From NCBI GenBank assembly GCA_017985675.1, contig JAGNXB010000004.1, forward strand, positions 1 through 64,000: a stretch of 64,000 nt of DNA, in the 5' to 3' direction. Made by a program: the position numbers and the translations under genes. Shown in pieces: positions 45,445 to 54,792 of this stretch. The stretch comes from Saprospiraceae bacterium. Its GTDB lineage: Bacteria > Bacteroidota > Bacteroidia > Chitinophagales > Saprospiraceae. The stretch's first letter is position 1. Every line of letters begins with the position of its first letter. The notes under the pieces are model-generated. The model saw only the letters and a program-made list of their open reading frames with translations, did not search any database and was not told where the DNA came from.

Positions 45445-45446
45445 AT
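45411..45446 (+). repeat. 15-bp direct repeat at the start of the secreted repeat protein
   Basis: AAAACAAGTAACCAT is repeated exactly at 45411-45425 and 45432-45446, with a 21-bp period. The second copy ends in the AT of the ATG at 45445. Confidence 0.65.
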
Positions 45447-46536
45447 GAAAAAGAACCTATTTATCCTCATTATTGCCATAATGGCAAGTACATGTACCAT
45501 GTTTGTGGTGTCCGCAAACGAACCCACCAAAATCTCCTGGACAGGTGGGAATGGCGATTGGAATGATATCACCAATTGGGATGAAAGTCGTCTGCCTACG
45601 GACAAAGACCATGTGATTATTCCGCAAGGTTATGTTCACATCGGTGCAGGTACGACCATCCGCACGCTTTCCATCAATTTACTAGGCGATGCCCATTTGT
45701 TTGTGGGAGAAGGTGCTCGAATAGAATTGGTAGGTAATAACAGTCTCTACTCTTCACTCAACCTGATTGAAAATACCCTAGTCGAAAACTTTGGACAGAT
45801 ACACATCCTACAAAGCATTAGCACGGGCATGACAATTATGGGTGGGCGCTTTGAAAACTATGGTCACCTAGCTATATGGAATAGCCCTATTGATGGCATC
45901 ATGACAAGAGCTGGAGGTACATTCGTCAATCATGTTAAAGGTCAGGTTGAAATTGGGGGCTTGAGTACTGTGGCCATCCATCTTAGGCAGAATGGGAACT
46001 GGAATAATGAAGGTTCAGTACAAATTAGTGAGGGCATCCTAATGGATGGCATTTTGATCCGCGATGAGGCTCAATTTAGAAATACCGGAAAAATTAATTT
46101 TACTGCCTCTATCGGTGATAATGCCATAGACAATCGGAGTGCGTTTGAAAATTGTGGTGAAATTATCATTCTTTCCACTTGCCGTGATGCTATACGCAAC
46201 AGCAAAAAGCTTCGAAATACCGGAGTGATAAAGATTGCCTTAGCCGGTGGGAATGCGATATCTGGATTAACTCAGGAAAGTTTGTTTGTAAACGGTGGGA
46301 AAGTTCAGGTAAAACAAGCCCGATTTAATGGCATCCATCTTATAGACGGCAGTTTGTTTAGGCATGAGCCCGAAGCAGAGCTCGTACTGGACAATTGTAA
46401 AATAAAAGGAGTGGAACATAAACAAGGTAAGTTTATAAACCACAGTAGTTACAGCATAAGCAAAAAACCCTTACTGCCCAATGAAAAAAGTCAGATGCCT
46501 GTGGTCACAAAACCATTGCTCAAAACATCATTATAA
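45445..46536 (+). CDS. secreted beta-helix-like repeat protein
   Basis: From the ATG at 45445 it has 363 residues: a signal peptide (MKKNLFILIIAIMASTCT, cleavage near VSA-N), then the motif ISWTGGNGDWNDITNWD that heads many secreted Bacteroidota repeat proteins. The rest is short beta-strands repeating every 20-25 residues (for example FENYGHLAIWNSPIDGIM, FRNTGKINFTASIGDNAI, FENCGEIIILSTCRDAI), as in right-handed parallel beta-helices. There is no T9SS sorting domain. It is 18 bp upstream of a stand-alone HTH gene. Function not known. Confidence 0.75.
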   Translation: MKKNLFILIIAIMASTCTMFVVSANEPTKISWTGGNGDWNDITNWDESRLPTDKDHVIIPQGYVHIGAGTTIRTLSINLLGDAHLFVGEGARIELVGNNSLYSSLNLIENTLVENFGQIHILQSISTGMTIMGGRFENYGHLAIWNSPIDGIMTRAGGTFVNHVKGQVEIGGLSTVAIHLRQNGNWNNEGSVQISEGILMDGILIRDEAQFRNTGKINFTASIGDNAIDNRSAFENCGEIIILSTCRDAIRNSKKLRNTGVIKIALAGGNAISGLTQESLFVNGGKVQVKQARFNGIHLIDGSLFRHEPEAELVLDNCKIKGVEHKQGKFINHSSYSISKKPLLPNEKSQMPVVTKPLLKTSL

Positions 46537-46554
46537 TAGGAAAAACCAAGTGGC

Positions 46555-46815
46555 ATGAATAACCAAGAATTAGCCCATCCTCCAAATGTCCTTACTGCTC
46601 TAATGGGTCGAAGGCAATCACTTGAACATATTTCTGAACGGGAACAAGAAATTCTTACCCTGGTAAGTCATGGCCTTACAGCAGATGAAATTTCAACGCA
46701 ACTTTTTATCAGTTCTAACACCGTCATAAGCCACCGAAAAAATCTACAACGCAAACTTAACGCCAGAAATACCACGCATTTAGTTTTTTTGGCTTGCCAG
46801 TTTGGATTAATTTGA
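46555..46815 (+). CDS. stand-alone LuxR-type HTH protein
   Basis: An 86-residue protein. After about 25 residues comes a LuxR/GerE winged helix (SEREQEILTLVSHGLTADEI and ISSNTVISHRKNLQRKL, about 28-75). No receiver, PAS or other sensor domain precedes it, so it would act as a bare DNA-binding domain or with a partner. Its start is 18 bp after the secreted repeat protein, so the two are probably one operon. Followed by a strong terminator. Confidence 0.8.
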   Translation: MNNQELAHPPNVLTALMGRRQSLEHISEREQEILTLVSHGLTADEISTQLFISSNTVISHRKNLQRKLNARNTTHLVFLACQFGLI

Positions 46816-46846
46816 AGAACCTGTATTTACACTTTTTTTGCCAAGC

Positions 46847-46877
46847 AAACCCTGGTCTTCACCCGGCCAGGGTTTTT
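46847..46877 (+). terminator. terminator after the LuxR-type gene
   Basis: AAACCCTGG (46847-46855) pairs with CCAGGGTTT (46867-46875) around an 11-base loop, ending in TTTTT. Confidence 0.85.
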
Positions 46878-47004
46878 GGTTTTAGCTCATAGTTGAAGGA
46901 TTGGTTGGCGGGTTCACAGGGTGCCCCGCCTGGAATAAAAATGCTGTAACAAATAACTTGGACCATTCGATTCACGAATTTTATTCTTTTATCTCCTTTA
47001 ATTT

Positions 47005-47712
47005 TTAATTAGGTGGGGCAGCTTCCACCATTTTAAAACCTACACCATGAATATTCTCTATTGTAATAGAAGGATCCTGAGAAAGAAATTTACGCAATCG
47101 GGATACAAAAACATCGAGGCTACGGCCCAGAAAATAATCATTTTCCCCCCAAATTGATTTGAGGATATCTGCACGCTTTAGCACGACCCCTTTATTCATA
47201 ATTAAATAGCGCAAAAGATCGGCTTCACGTTGAGTCATCGCACTCTCTAATTCACCATTTCGCAATACGAGATTAGGGTAATCCAGCAACAGGCATCCAA
47301 TGCGATAAGTAGGATCAATTGTTTTGGGTTTGAACAGTTTTTTTCGCTTCAGAAATACTTCTACCCGCAGAATGAGTTCTTCCATACTATATGGCTTGGT
47401 GATGTAATCATCGGCACCGATCGTCAAGCCCTGAATCCGATCCTCTTTTAATGATTTAGCTGTGAGGAACAATATTGGTACTTCTGAATCTACTTTTCGC
47501 ACTTCTTCAGCGATGGTGAAACCATCAACGCCCGGCAGCATAACATCAAGGATCATCAAGTCAAAAACCTTTTTAGTGGCCTCGCGCAATGCTTTTTTTC
47601 CATCAGCTATATGGGTTACCTGGTAACCGTGAAGCTCCAGATTGTCTTTGGTTACAAAGCTAAGGCTGTCATCATCTTCCACGTATAAGATATGCGGCGT
47701 ATCGTTGGTCAT
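47005..47712 (-). CDS. OmpR-family response regulator
   Basis: From the ATG at 47712 it has 235 residues: a receiver domain (about 5-118) with phospho-acceptor D56, the acidic pair E12/D13 and the Lys in FLTAKSLKED, then a winged-helix DNA-binding domain (about 135-230). It overlaps the kinase gene by 4 bp (ATGA), so the kinase is its partner. Target genes are unknown. Confidence 0.92.
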   Translation of the reverse strand: MTNDTPHILYVEDDDSLSFVTKDNLELHGYQVTHIADGKKALREATKKVFDLMILDVMLPGVDGFTIAEEVRKVDSEVPILFLTAKSLKEDRIQGLTIGADDYITKPYSMEELILRVEVFLKRKKLFKPKTIDPTYRIGCLLLDYPNLVLRNGELESAMTQREADLLRYLIMNKGVVLKRADILKSIWGENDYFLGRSLDVFVSRLRKFLSQDPSITIENIHGVGFKMVEAAPPN

Positions 47713-48977
47713 AACTGTGGTATTTGAATAGTGATCATGGTATATTTTTTCTCTTCGCTTTGAAGCTGGATATCCCATCCGTGAGACAAACATACGCTTC
47801 GGACATAGTAGAGTCCTAAACCAAATCCTTTCACATTGTGGACATTCCCTGTTGAAACCCTGTAAAACTTGCCAAAAATCCGGGGTTGATCTTCTTTAGG
47901 TATCCCTATGCCTTCATCACGTATGGTTAGCTGGAGACCTTTTGCCACATTGCGAGTGCTGACTTTAATCAAAGGCACCTCCTTGCAATACTTGATGGCA
48001 TTATCCAACAGGTTGGTTATTACATTTTGCAAATGCAATGGGTCGGCTGAAATGACTGTTTGTTGGGCTTCAAGTGATGTCGTGACTTGTCCGCCCAATT
48101 CCTGCACTTTCAATTGCACTGCGGGTAGCACCGCCAAAAGTATCGCATGGATATCCAAATCCTCCGGACTTATCCTAAACGATCCTTTTTCGATTTGGGC
48201 CAGTTGCAATACTTTTTCCACCTGTTCATTCAGTCGTTGGTTTTGCTCACGGATGATACTTGCATAACGCAGTAAACGTGGGTTATCGGATATGCCCGGG
48301 TCTTTCATTAAGACCTCCGAGCTGATTCGAATGGTAGAAATCGGCGTTTTAAACTCATGCGTCATATTATTTATAAAATCCTTCTGAAGCTCTGAAAGTC
48401 GTTTCTGTTTGAGTATAATGAATAAGGAGTAGAGAAAAAATAGAATGGTGACCAAAAGTATACCTGAAAATATAAGGGCACCTGGCATATTCTCCAGTAT
48501 GAAGCTTGTCCGGCCGGGAAACCTGACTCCAAAATAGTACAAAAACTGGTCGTATTTGGGCAGGTTACCTGCCAGCGGGCTTGCTGCTGCTGCATCTTGG
48601 AATGAAAAATAATTTCCATAAACCATCTGATCAGAGGCACAATCATAGATTGCATACTCAAAATCAGATGTCATTGCAACTGCTTCAAATTCCTTTCGCA
48701 AAAAATATTCTAATGCACCTGCATCAATAGCATCATTGACATTGACCACATAATAATTGGAACTCAGCTTTTTGACAAGATCGTAAGTAGGCAACTCACT
48801 TTTATTGTACCGGGCAATCTCTCTGGCTACGTTTATTAAAGCAATATGTACACGTTGTTGGAATTCCTGATCCTTAAAATCCCAGGTCCTCATAAACCAA
48901 TAAGACTGAAAGGCTAAGATCCCAATAATGGATAGGCCCCCAAAAAAAACAACTCTCCAGATGATCCGATTCGACAT
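47709..48977 (-). CDS. sensor histidine kinase
   Basis: A 422-residue membrane kinase. Helix 1 is at about 5-27 and helix 2 at about 168-190, enclosing a periplasmic sensor region of about 140 residues with no named domain. The H-box is FINNMTHEFKTPISTIRIS (phospho-His in HEFKTP). The ATP-binding part has DEGIGIPKEDQ and GFGLGLYYV. There is no HAMP domain. It is the first gene of the kinase-regulator pair. Confidence 0.92.
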   Translation of the reverse strand: MSNRIIWRVVFFGGLSIIGILAFQSYWFMRTWDFKDQEFQQRVHIALINVAREIARYNKSELPTYDLVKKLSSNYYVVNVNDAIDAGALEYFLRKEFEAVAMTSDFEYAIYDCASDQMVYGNYFSFQDAAAASPLAGNLPKYDQFLYYFGVRFPGRTSFILENMPGALIFSGILLVTILFFLYSLFIILKQKRLSELQKDFINNMTHEFKTPISTIRISSEVLMKDPGISDNPRLLRYASIIREQNQRLNEQVEKVLQLAQIEKGSFRISPEDLDIHAILLAVLPAVQLKVQELGGQVTTSLEAQQTVISADPLHLQNVITNLLDNAIKYCKEVPLIKVSTRNVAKGLQLTIRDEGIGIPKEDQPRIFGKFYRVSTGNVHNVKGFGLGLYYVRSVCLSHGWDIQLQSEEKKYTMITIQIPQL

Positions 48978-49188
48978 GCGATGGAAAAATACAGCTTTTT
49001 ATAAGTCCGGCATGATGGAATGATTGATAAAGTGAATTCTAACTGTGAAAATCGTTAAGTCACCATATCAAGGACTAGTGCTGAAACAAGAATTGATGAA
49101 TACAGCCTGGCGTCTTCGTCCAGGTCTATATTGGAATGAAAGAAACGGGATCTGATAAAATAGTGTGGTAGTTCACCGTCTGAGCAGC

Positions 49189-49196
49189 TACCTTTG
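49189..49196 (+). promoter_or_regulatory. TACCTTTG -7 box abutting a start codon
   Basis: Exact consensus ending 4 bp before the ATG at 49201. If used, transcription would start at or within one or two bases of the ATG. Confidence 0.55.
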
Positions 49197-49200
49197 CTCT

Positions 49201-50103
49201 ATGCGCTTCCGATTGTTCCTGATCCTTTTATTTCAGATATCGGCCATTTCGGCTTTTGCCCTGTTTAATCCCTTTGAGCTCAGACACCGGCTGTCTGATG
49301 AAGAGTTGCAACAAATAGCTTTTAGCCAAAGGAATCCTTTTGAACTAATTCGTGGGGACGAAGCCAAAGAGATACTTGCCTATTTACCTTCAACGACATC
49401 TCCCAATCTAGCTATAAAGACGATTGAGGATAACCGCTACGTCAGGACACCAGGTTTACTTTTCTGGATTTACCTTGCTCTTTTCTTCTTTCTAAGTCTC
49501 CTGATCAACCTCGAACGGCATCTCTTGGTACGCATGATGAGGGGAATGTTTAACGATCAGTTAGCGTTTAGCCTGATGCGCGATAAGGAACGCAGCGGCG
49601 CTTCAGTTTATCTTTCCTGGTATCTATTCTTTTTTGTCAATGCCGGAATTTTCTTGTTCCAGATCAGCAATTGGTGGACTAAAGGGCAATTTCCAGGAGG
49701 TGCACAGATCTTTTTACTGTGGTTTTCTTTAGCTGTATTGGGTTTTTATGCACTCAAACACATGATCCTTAACTTTATCGGGGCCATTTTTCCCCTTGCC
49801 AAACCGATGCAACAATATGGTTTTAGTATCAATTTGTTTAATGCTTTACTGGGGTTAGTGCTGTTTCCTATCAATGTAGGATTGAGCTATTCTAATGGAT
49901 TTACACAAGATATTTTCCTATTTATTGGTTTGGCCTTGGTTACTATTAGTTTCATCTTAAGAGTAGCCAGAGGCTTATGGATTGGCCTTCCACACCTGAC
50001 AAGCAGTCCAATCCACTTTTTTCTTTATCTTTGCGCTGTTGAATTGGCGCCTGTCCTGATACTAGTGAAGTTGATTGGGGAATATGGGCTTGGAGGCCAA
50101 TGA
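49201..50103 (+). CDS. DUF4271 membrane protein
   Basis: A 300-residue protein with a signal peptide (MRFRLFLILLFQISAISAFA), a short periplasmic part (NPFELRHRLSDEELQQ) and about seven membrane helices from residue 90 on. It matches DUF4271, a family largely confined to Bacteroidota and often found before hemD, as here (21 bp). An in-frame GTG at 49165 is possible, but the signal peptide and promoter favour 49201. Function unknown. Confidence 0.82.
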   Translation: MRFRLFLILLFQISAISAFALFNPFELRHRLSDEELQQIAFSQRNPFELIRGDEAKEILAYLPSTTSPNLAIKTIEDNRYVRTPGLLFWIYLALFFFLSLLINLERHLLVRMMRGMFNDQLAFSLMRDKERSGASVYLSWYLFFFVNAGIFLFQISNWWTKGQFPGGAQIFLLWFSLAVLGFYALKHMILNFIGAIFPLAKPMQQYGFSINLFNALLGLVLFPINVGLSYSNGFTQDIFLFIGLALVTISFILRVARGLWIGLPHLTSSPIHFFLYLCAVELAPVLILVKLIGEYGLGGQ

Positions 50104-50124
50104 AAATACTAATGGCCTAATCAG

Positions 50125-50892
50125 ATGTCGGTAACGGAAACGTATAAAAGGGTAAAGACTATTCTGGTTTCCCAACCCAAACCTGAAAGATCTCCTTATT
50201 ATCAGCTAGAAGAGAAGTATGGCTTGACCATCGATTGGCGCCCCTTCATTCATGTTGAGGGTCTTACTGCTAAGGAATTTAGGAAATTTAAGATTTATCC
50301 TGAAGAATATAGCGCCATCATCTTCACCAGTCTATACAGTATCGATCATTTTTTTCGCATGGCTGAGGAGCTCCGGTATAAAATTCCAGAGGATCTTAAG
50401 TATTTCTGCCTCACAGAAGCGATTGCAAATTACTTACAGAAATTCATCATTTACCGCAAAAGGAAGGTTTTTTATGGTACGCGGAACATCATTGATCTCA
50501 AATCGCCTCTGTTAAAACATCGCGACAAAGAGCGCTTTTTACTACCCTGTTCCAATCTCGCAGCTCCTGAAGTAACCTCCTACCTCAGGGATAATAAGTT
50601 CAACTTCAACGAGGCACTAATGTACCAAACCGTTAGCAGTGACCTTTCAGATCTAAGAGACATCTTCTACGATGTTCTTGTATTTTTTAGCCCCTTGGGC
50701 ATTAAATCCCTCAATGATAATTTCCCGGATTTCCAGCAAAATGAGACGCGCATTGCTGTATTTGGAGATAGCACATTAAAAGCTGCCGAAGAAGCAGGTC
50801 TATATATAAACATCAAGGCACCTACAGTAGAATTAGTTTCAATGCCAATGGCGTTAGGGGCTTATCTTAAATTATCCAACCCGGAGATCTGA
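50125..50892 (+). CDS. hemD: uroporphyrinogen-III synthase-like protein
   Basis: A 255-residue cytoplasmic protein with the two-domain HemD fold: VKTILVSQPKPERSPYYQLEE at the N-terminus, AIIFTSLYSIDHF near 70, and VLVFFSPLGIKSL near 188. HemD closes hydroxymethylbilane to uroporphyrinogen III on the path to heme. HemD sequences vary a lot and identity rests on these weak motifs and the DUF4271 neighbour. The next 229 bp to 51121 hold only a small AGGGTG/CACCCT dyad. Confidence 0.82.
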   Translation: MSVTETYKRVKTILVSQPKPERSPYYQLEEKYGLTIDWRPFIHVEGLTAKEFRKFKIYPEEYSAIIFTSLYSIDHFFRMAEELRYKIPEDLKYFCLTEAIANYLQKFIIYRKRKVFYGTRNIIDLKSPLLKHRDKERFLLPCSNLAAPEVTSYLRDNKFNFNEALMYQTVSSDLSDLRDIFYDVLVFFSPLGIKSLNDNFPDFQQNETRIAVFGDSTLKAAEEAGLYINIKAPTVELVSMPMALGAYLKLSNPEI

Positions 50893-51121
50893 TCACGTTA
50901 GTGTTAAAATATTCGCTTTGATTATTGTTAGGGTGGCACCCTTCGGAATCCTCTAGACCATATAGAGACCTTTCTGTCCATCAGGTTTATAGCATTTCAA
51001 TGTCTAATTGGTTCAATTTTAGTCCATTTGCCTATTTGTAGTATGTAGAGGATGCAACCATCCTGCCCAATAGTCGTATAAAGTTTTATTCGATATATAA
51101 TATCAACTAAAAACTTTAGTG

Positions 51122-51958
51122 ATGGTACGTTTTCTTGCATTTACACTTTTCTCAATCAGCACTATACATCTATCTGCTCAAATGGAGGTAGCCGACCCCC
51201 TAGCTGCCTATTCAGCACCTGAAAGGTACATTCGAGAACACGCATCATTAGCCGTAACGGAGATGTATCAAAGCGGTATACCATCGAGCATCAAACTGGC
51301 GCAGGGCATACTTGAATCAAGTTCTGGCCAAAGCAGGCTTGCGCGTGAAGGAGCTAACCACTTTGGTATAAAATGTAAAAGTTACTGGATTGGTGATACT
51401 CTTCTAGTCAAAGATGATGACTTCGACAAATCCGGTCAGCTCATGGAATCGTGTTTCCGCAGGTACCCCGATGCTGCTCAATCCTATAAGGACCACACCG
51501 AATTTCTGATGAATACACCGAGATATAGTGACCTATTCCAATTAGATCGAACTGATTATCACGCATGGGCAAGTGGTTTACAACGATGTGGTTATGCCAC
51601 TAATCCGCAATATGCCAATTTATTAGTAGGGTTAGTAGAACGATATAATCTGCAGGTTTTTGACCGCGTACCCGAGCACGCAATTGCCGCTTGTCTTGAT
51701 TATTATGATACGCAATTATATGTTGACAACCATCAAAGGAACGCCCAAGATGTTTTGACTTCGACAAAACCAACAGCGGTTCAATTACCTCGTCATTACA
51801 AAGGTGGTTGGTTGAGAGAAAATACGCGCATGCGTATGTTAACTAGTCTGTTGGACAGTGCACGATCGAAATCGGAAAAAGAAGTAGCAACAACTTCATC
51901 TGTACCATCTGATGGATTCCTTGGTTTTGACGTTCCTGCCTCAGCGGATGCGCGTTAA
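51122..51958 (+). CDS. secreted glucosaminidase (GH73-like)
   Basis: The 278-residue protein has a signal peptide (cleavage after HLSAQ, residue 20) and a FlgJ/LytG-type N-acetylglucosaminidase domain (about 35-185). The catalytic Glu is E65 in AQGILESSSGQS, followed by NHFGIKCKSYW and AAQSYKDHTEFL, all family marks. It cuts the glycan strand of peptidoglycan. Many relatives have C-terminal LysM domains; none is recognised in the last 90 residues here. A GTG one codon upstream is an alternative start. Confidence 0.88.
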   Translation: MVRFLAFTLFSISTIHLSAQMEVADPLAAYSAPERYIREHASLAVTEMYQSGIPSSIKLAQGILESSSGQSRLAREGANHFGIKCKSYWIGDTLLVKDDDFDKSGQLMESCFRRYPDAAQSYKDHTEFLMNTPRYSDLFQLDRTDYHAWASGLQRCGYATNPQYANLLVGLVERYNLQVFDRVPEHAIAACLDYYDTQLYVDNHQRNAQDVLTSTKPTAVQLPRHYKGGWLRENTRMRMLTSLLDSARSKSEKEVATTSSVPSDGFLGFDVPASADAR

Positions 51959-51977
51959 AATGAAATGAAGATTTTCC

Positions 51978-53612
51978 CTACAAAAGGGTTGATTCCAAGT
52001 GGTCCAGTTTATGTTGGTAATCCGTGGTAAAGTGTAAGCCCCGGCTTTCACGGCGCATAGCTGCTGATCGGGTTATCAGATAAGCGATGGTAATAAGGTT
52101 ACGCAATTCGCATAATTGGGGGGATATCGTTGTATGATTATATAGCTCTTCCGTTTCCCGGTATAACAAATACAATCGATCCATAGCGCGTTTCAAACGG
52201 ACATTAGAGCGCACTATCCCCACGTAGCTGGTCATCACCTCTTTCAATTCTTTGAGCGACTGCGTAATCAGTACCATTTCTCCGGGGGCAGTAGTGCCTT
52301 CCGCATTCCAATCAGGCACCTGCTCCATTATTGGTATATGATCTATCCCTTTTTGCATGTCTTCTGCAATGCGATGTGCAAAGACCATTGCTTCCAATAA
52401 AGAGTTGGAAGCCAAGCGGTTGGCACCGTGCAATCCGGTAGATGTGCACTCCCCACATGCATAAAGATGATGGATGCTTGATCGGCCCGACATATCTGTT
52501 AGAATGCCGCCACACATATAATGACAAGCCGGTGCTACAGGAATTAAATCTTTCATCGGATTAATACCTAATTGCATACACTTGTCATAAATTGTGGGAA
52601 AGTGATTTTTAAATCCCTCTTCATCCAAATGCCGGCAATCCAGACAGACAAACTCATCTCCCCTGATTTTTAGTTCATTATCAATAGCTCTGGCAACGAT
52701 ATCACGTGGAGCCAGGGACTCCCGGGGATCATACCTTTTCATAAACTCATCCCCATCCCTGGTTTTCAGAATAGCTCCGTATCCGCGCACTGCTTCTGAG
52801 ATTAGGAAAGCTGGGTTCTCTCCTGCCGGATTGTACAAACTTGTTGGATGAAACTGTACAAATTCCATATCCCTCACCCTGCCCTTGGCCCTGTATGCCA
52901 TTGCAATGCCATCACCGGATGCAATGACTGGATTGGTTGTGTGCCGGTATACCTGACCCGCACCTCCAGTAGCCAGCACTGTCTTTCTAGCCAATAAAGT
53001 TTCAATCTGACCTGTTATTTTGTTGAGGGCATAAACACCATAACATTCAATGCCCGGGGTGATGCGAATAACATTGTAACCAAGATGATGCTGAGTTATC
53101 AGATCAATGGTAAAATAATGCTCCAGGATCTCAATATTAGGGTGCCGGCTTGCTTCATCTAACAGAGCCCTCTGGATTTCCCAACCTGTAAGATCTTTGT
53201 AATGAAGTATCCGATTTTCAGTATGTCCACCTTCACGCCCCAGGTCGTAGGTCTTGCCCGGCTCAAAATCAAATCGGGTTCCCCATTCTATTATTTCCTT
53301 CACTCTTGCAGGCCCTTCTGTCACTACAGCCTGCACAGCATCCAGATCACATAGTCCATCACCCGCATCTAGTGTATCCGCTATATGTTTTTCGAAAGAA
53401 TCTTTTTCAAGATTCCATACTGCGGCTACTCCACCCTGGGCATAACGGGTATTACTCTCATTATCATCGGTTTTAGTAAGTACCGTAATCCGCCAATCCG
53501 CCCGAAAACGAGCCAGTTTAACAGCGAGTGTCAGTCCGGCAATGCCGGATCCAACAACCAATATGTCTGATTTGATCAATGCAGGGTATTTTTGACGAAG
53601 GTATAAAACCAT
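51978..53612 (-). CDS. nadB: L-aspartate oxidase
   Basis: Oxidises aspartate to iminoaspartate, the first step of the bacterial route to quinolinate and NAD. The 544-residue flavoprotein has GSGIAGLTLAVKLA near residue 22, RYAQGGVAAVW near 57, HPTSLYNPAGENPAFLISEA near 255 and GANRLASNSLLEAMVFAHR near 383. The frame allows an ATG at 53612, but a TTG at 53579 gives the usual short N-terminus and sits just behind a TACCTTCG box. Divergent from the glycosyltransferase gene. Confidence 0.93.
   Translation of the reverse strand: MVLYLRQKYPALIKSDILVVGSGIAGLTLAVKLARFRADWRITVLTKTDDNESNTRYAQGGVAAVWNLEKDSFEKHIADTLDAGDGLCDLDAVQAVVTEGPARVKEIIEWGTRFDFEPGKTYDLGREGGHTENRILHYKDLTGWEIQRALLDEASRHPNIEILEHYFTIDLITQHHLGYNVIRITPGIECYGVYALNKITGQIETLLARKTVLATGGAGQVYRHTTNPVIASGDGIAMAYRAKGRVRDMEFVQFHPTSLYNPAGENPAFLISEAVRGYGAILKTRDGDEFMKRYDPRESLAPRDIVARAIDNELKIRGDEFVCLDCRHLDEEGFKNHFPTIYDKCMQLGINPMKDLIPVAPACHYMCGGILTDMSGRSSIHHLYACGECTSTGLHGANRLASNSLLEAMVFAHRIAEDMQKGIDHIPIMEQVPDWNAEGTTAPGEMVLITQSLKELKEVMTSYVGIVRSNVRLKRAMDRLYLLYRETEELYNHTTISPQLCELRNLITIAYLITRSAAMRRESRGLHFTTDYQHKLDHLESTLL
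53596..53603 (-). promoter_or_regulatory. TACCTTCG -7 box, nadB
   Basis: One base off consensus on the minus strand. It lies inside the reading frame if the ATG at 53612 is used, but gives a leader of about 10-13 nt to the TTG at 53579. It supports the later start. Confidence 0.45.
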
Positions 53613-53623
53613 AACGTAGCGAA

Positions 53624-54751
53624 ATGCGAATTGCAGTTAACACCCGCGTACTGATCAAGGACAAATTGGAGGGCGTAGGTTGGTATATTTATGAAATTGT
53701 AAGCAGGCTTGTTCGAGCACATCCTGAACATACCTTTATCCTGATTTTTGACAGGCCTTACCATCCTGATTTTGTGTTTGGCCAAAATGTGATTCCTGTA
53801 GTAACACGACCGCCTGCAAGACATCCCGTTTTATTTGCGATTTGGTTTGAATGTCGATTGCCTCATATCTTAAAAAAATATAAGGCAGATGTTTTTTATT
53901 CCCCGGATGGTTTTTTATCGCTGCGCAGCCGACTCCCAACTTTGCTTACCGTTCATGATCTGGCCTTCAAACATTTTCCTGGTCAAAATACGTTTATTCA
54001 ACGTTCTTATTACCAATTTTTTATGCCTCGCTTCCTCTTACATGCCAGGCATATCATTGCCGTAAGCGAATCAACACGCTTGGATATACTGGATAGTGGC
54101 ATTGCACCTGATAAAGTTACAGTCGCATTTAATGGTGCCAATGAGCGTTTTAAGCCGGTGGATTTATCGTCCTGCCAAATGCTCAGAGACACTTTTACAG
54201 AAGGGCAGCCATATTTCCTTTACGTTGGTGCCATTCACCCAAGAAAAAATATGATTCGACTGATTCGTGCCTTTACACAGTTCAAGCAGGATACCACACT
54301 TCCTCATAAACTTGTACTCCTCGGGCGAATGGCCTGGATGTCAGATGATGTCAAAAAGGCTATGGCAAATTCACCTGCCGCCGCAGACATTATCCATGTT
54401 GGGTATCAGGCTGAATCATTGCCGACATTCTATAGTGCTGCCACAGCTTTGGTATATGTTTCACTTTTTGAGGGATTTGGTATCCCCATTCTCGAAGCTA
54501 TGTGTTGTGACACCGCCGTCATCACGTCCAATATTTCCTCCATGCCCGAAGTAGCAGGTTCGGCAGCACTCTTAGTTGATCCTTACTCCGAGTCCCAAAT
54601 AAGCCATGCGATGCAACAAATTGCTCAGGACCCCGCACTCAGGATTTCTCTTATTGATGCGGGAAAAAAACAGCGCCAAATGTTTAGTTGGGATCATGCT
54701 GCCGGGTTGGTTTGGAACCAACTAAACGCTCTTTCTCCGCTTCAGCCTTAA
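53624..54751 (+). CDS. family 4 glycosyltransferase
   Basis: A 375-residue GT-B protein: N-terminal Rossmann domain with MRIAVNTRVLIKDKLEGVG, and C-terminal domain with FLYVGAIHPRKNMIRLIRAF near 203 and the GT4 donor motif EGFGIPILEAMCC near 285. These transfer a sugar from a nucleotide donor, often in surface polysaccharide synthesis. Acceptor unknown. The flippase at 54975 on the other strand fits a polysaccharide context. Confidence 0.9.
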   Translation: MRIAVNTRVLIKDKLEGVGWYIYEIVSRLVRAHPEHTFILIFDRPYHPDFVFGQNVIPVVTRPPARHPVLFAIWFECRLPHILKKYKADVFYSPDGFLSLRSRLPTLLTVHDLAFKHFPGQNTFIQRSYYQFFMPRFLLHARHIIAVSESTRLDILDSGIAPDKVTVAFNGANERFKPVDLSSCQMLRDTFTEGQPYFLYVGAIHPRKNMIRLIRAFTQFKQDTTLPHKLVLLGRMAWMSDDVKKAMANSPAAADIIHVGYQAESLPTFYSAATALVYVSLFEGFGIPILEAMCCDTAVITSNISSMPEVAGSAALLVDPYSESQISHAMQQIAQDPALRISLIDAGKKQRQMFSWDHAAGLVWNQLNALSPLQP

Positions 54752-54792
54752 CTTTACACCATTGAATCCGTACAAGGATATAATTTCAATTT

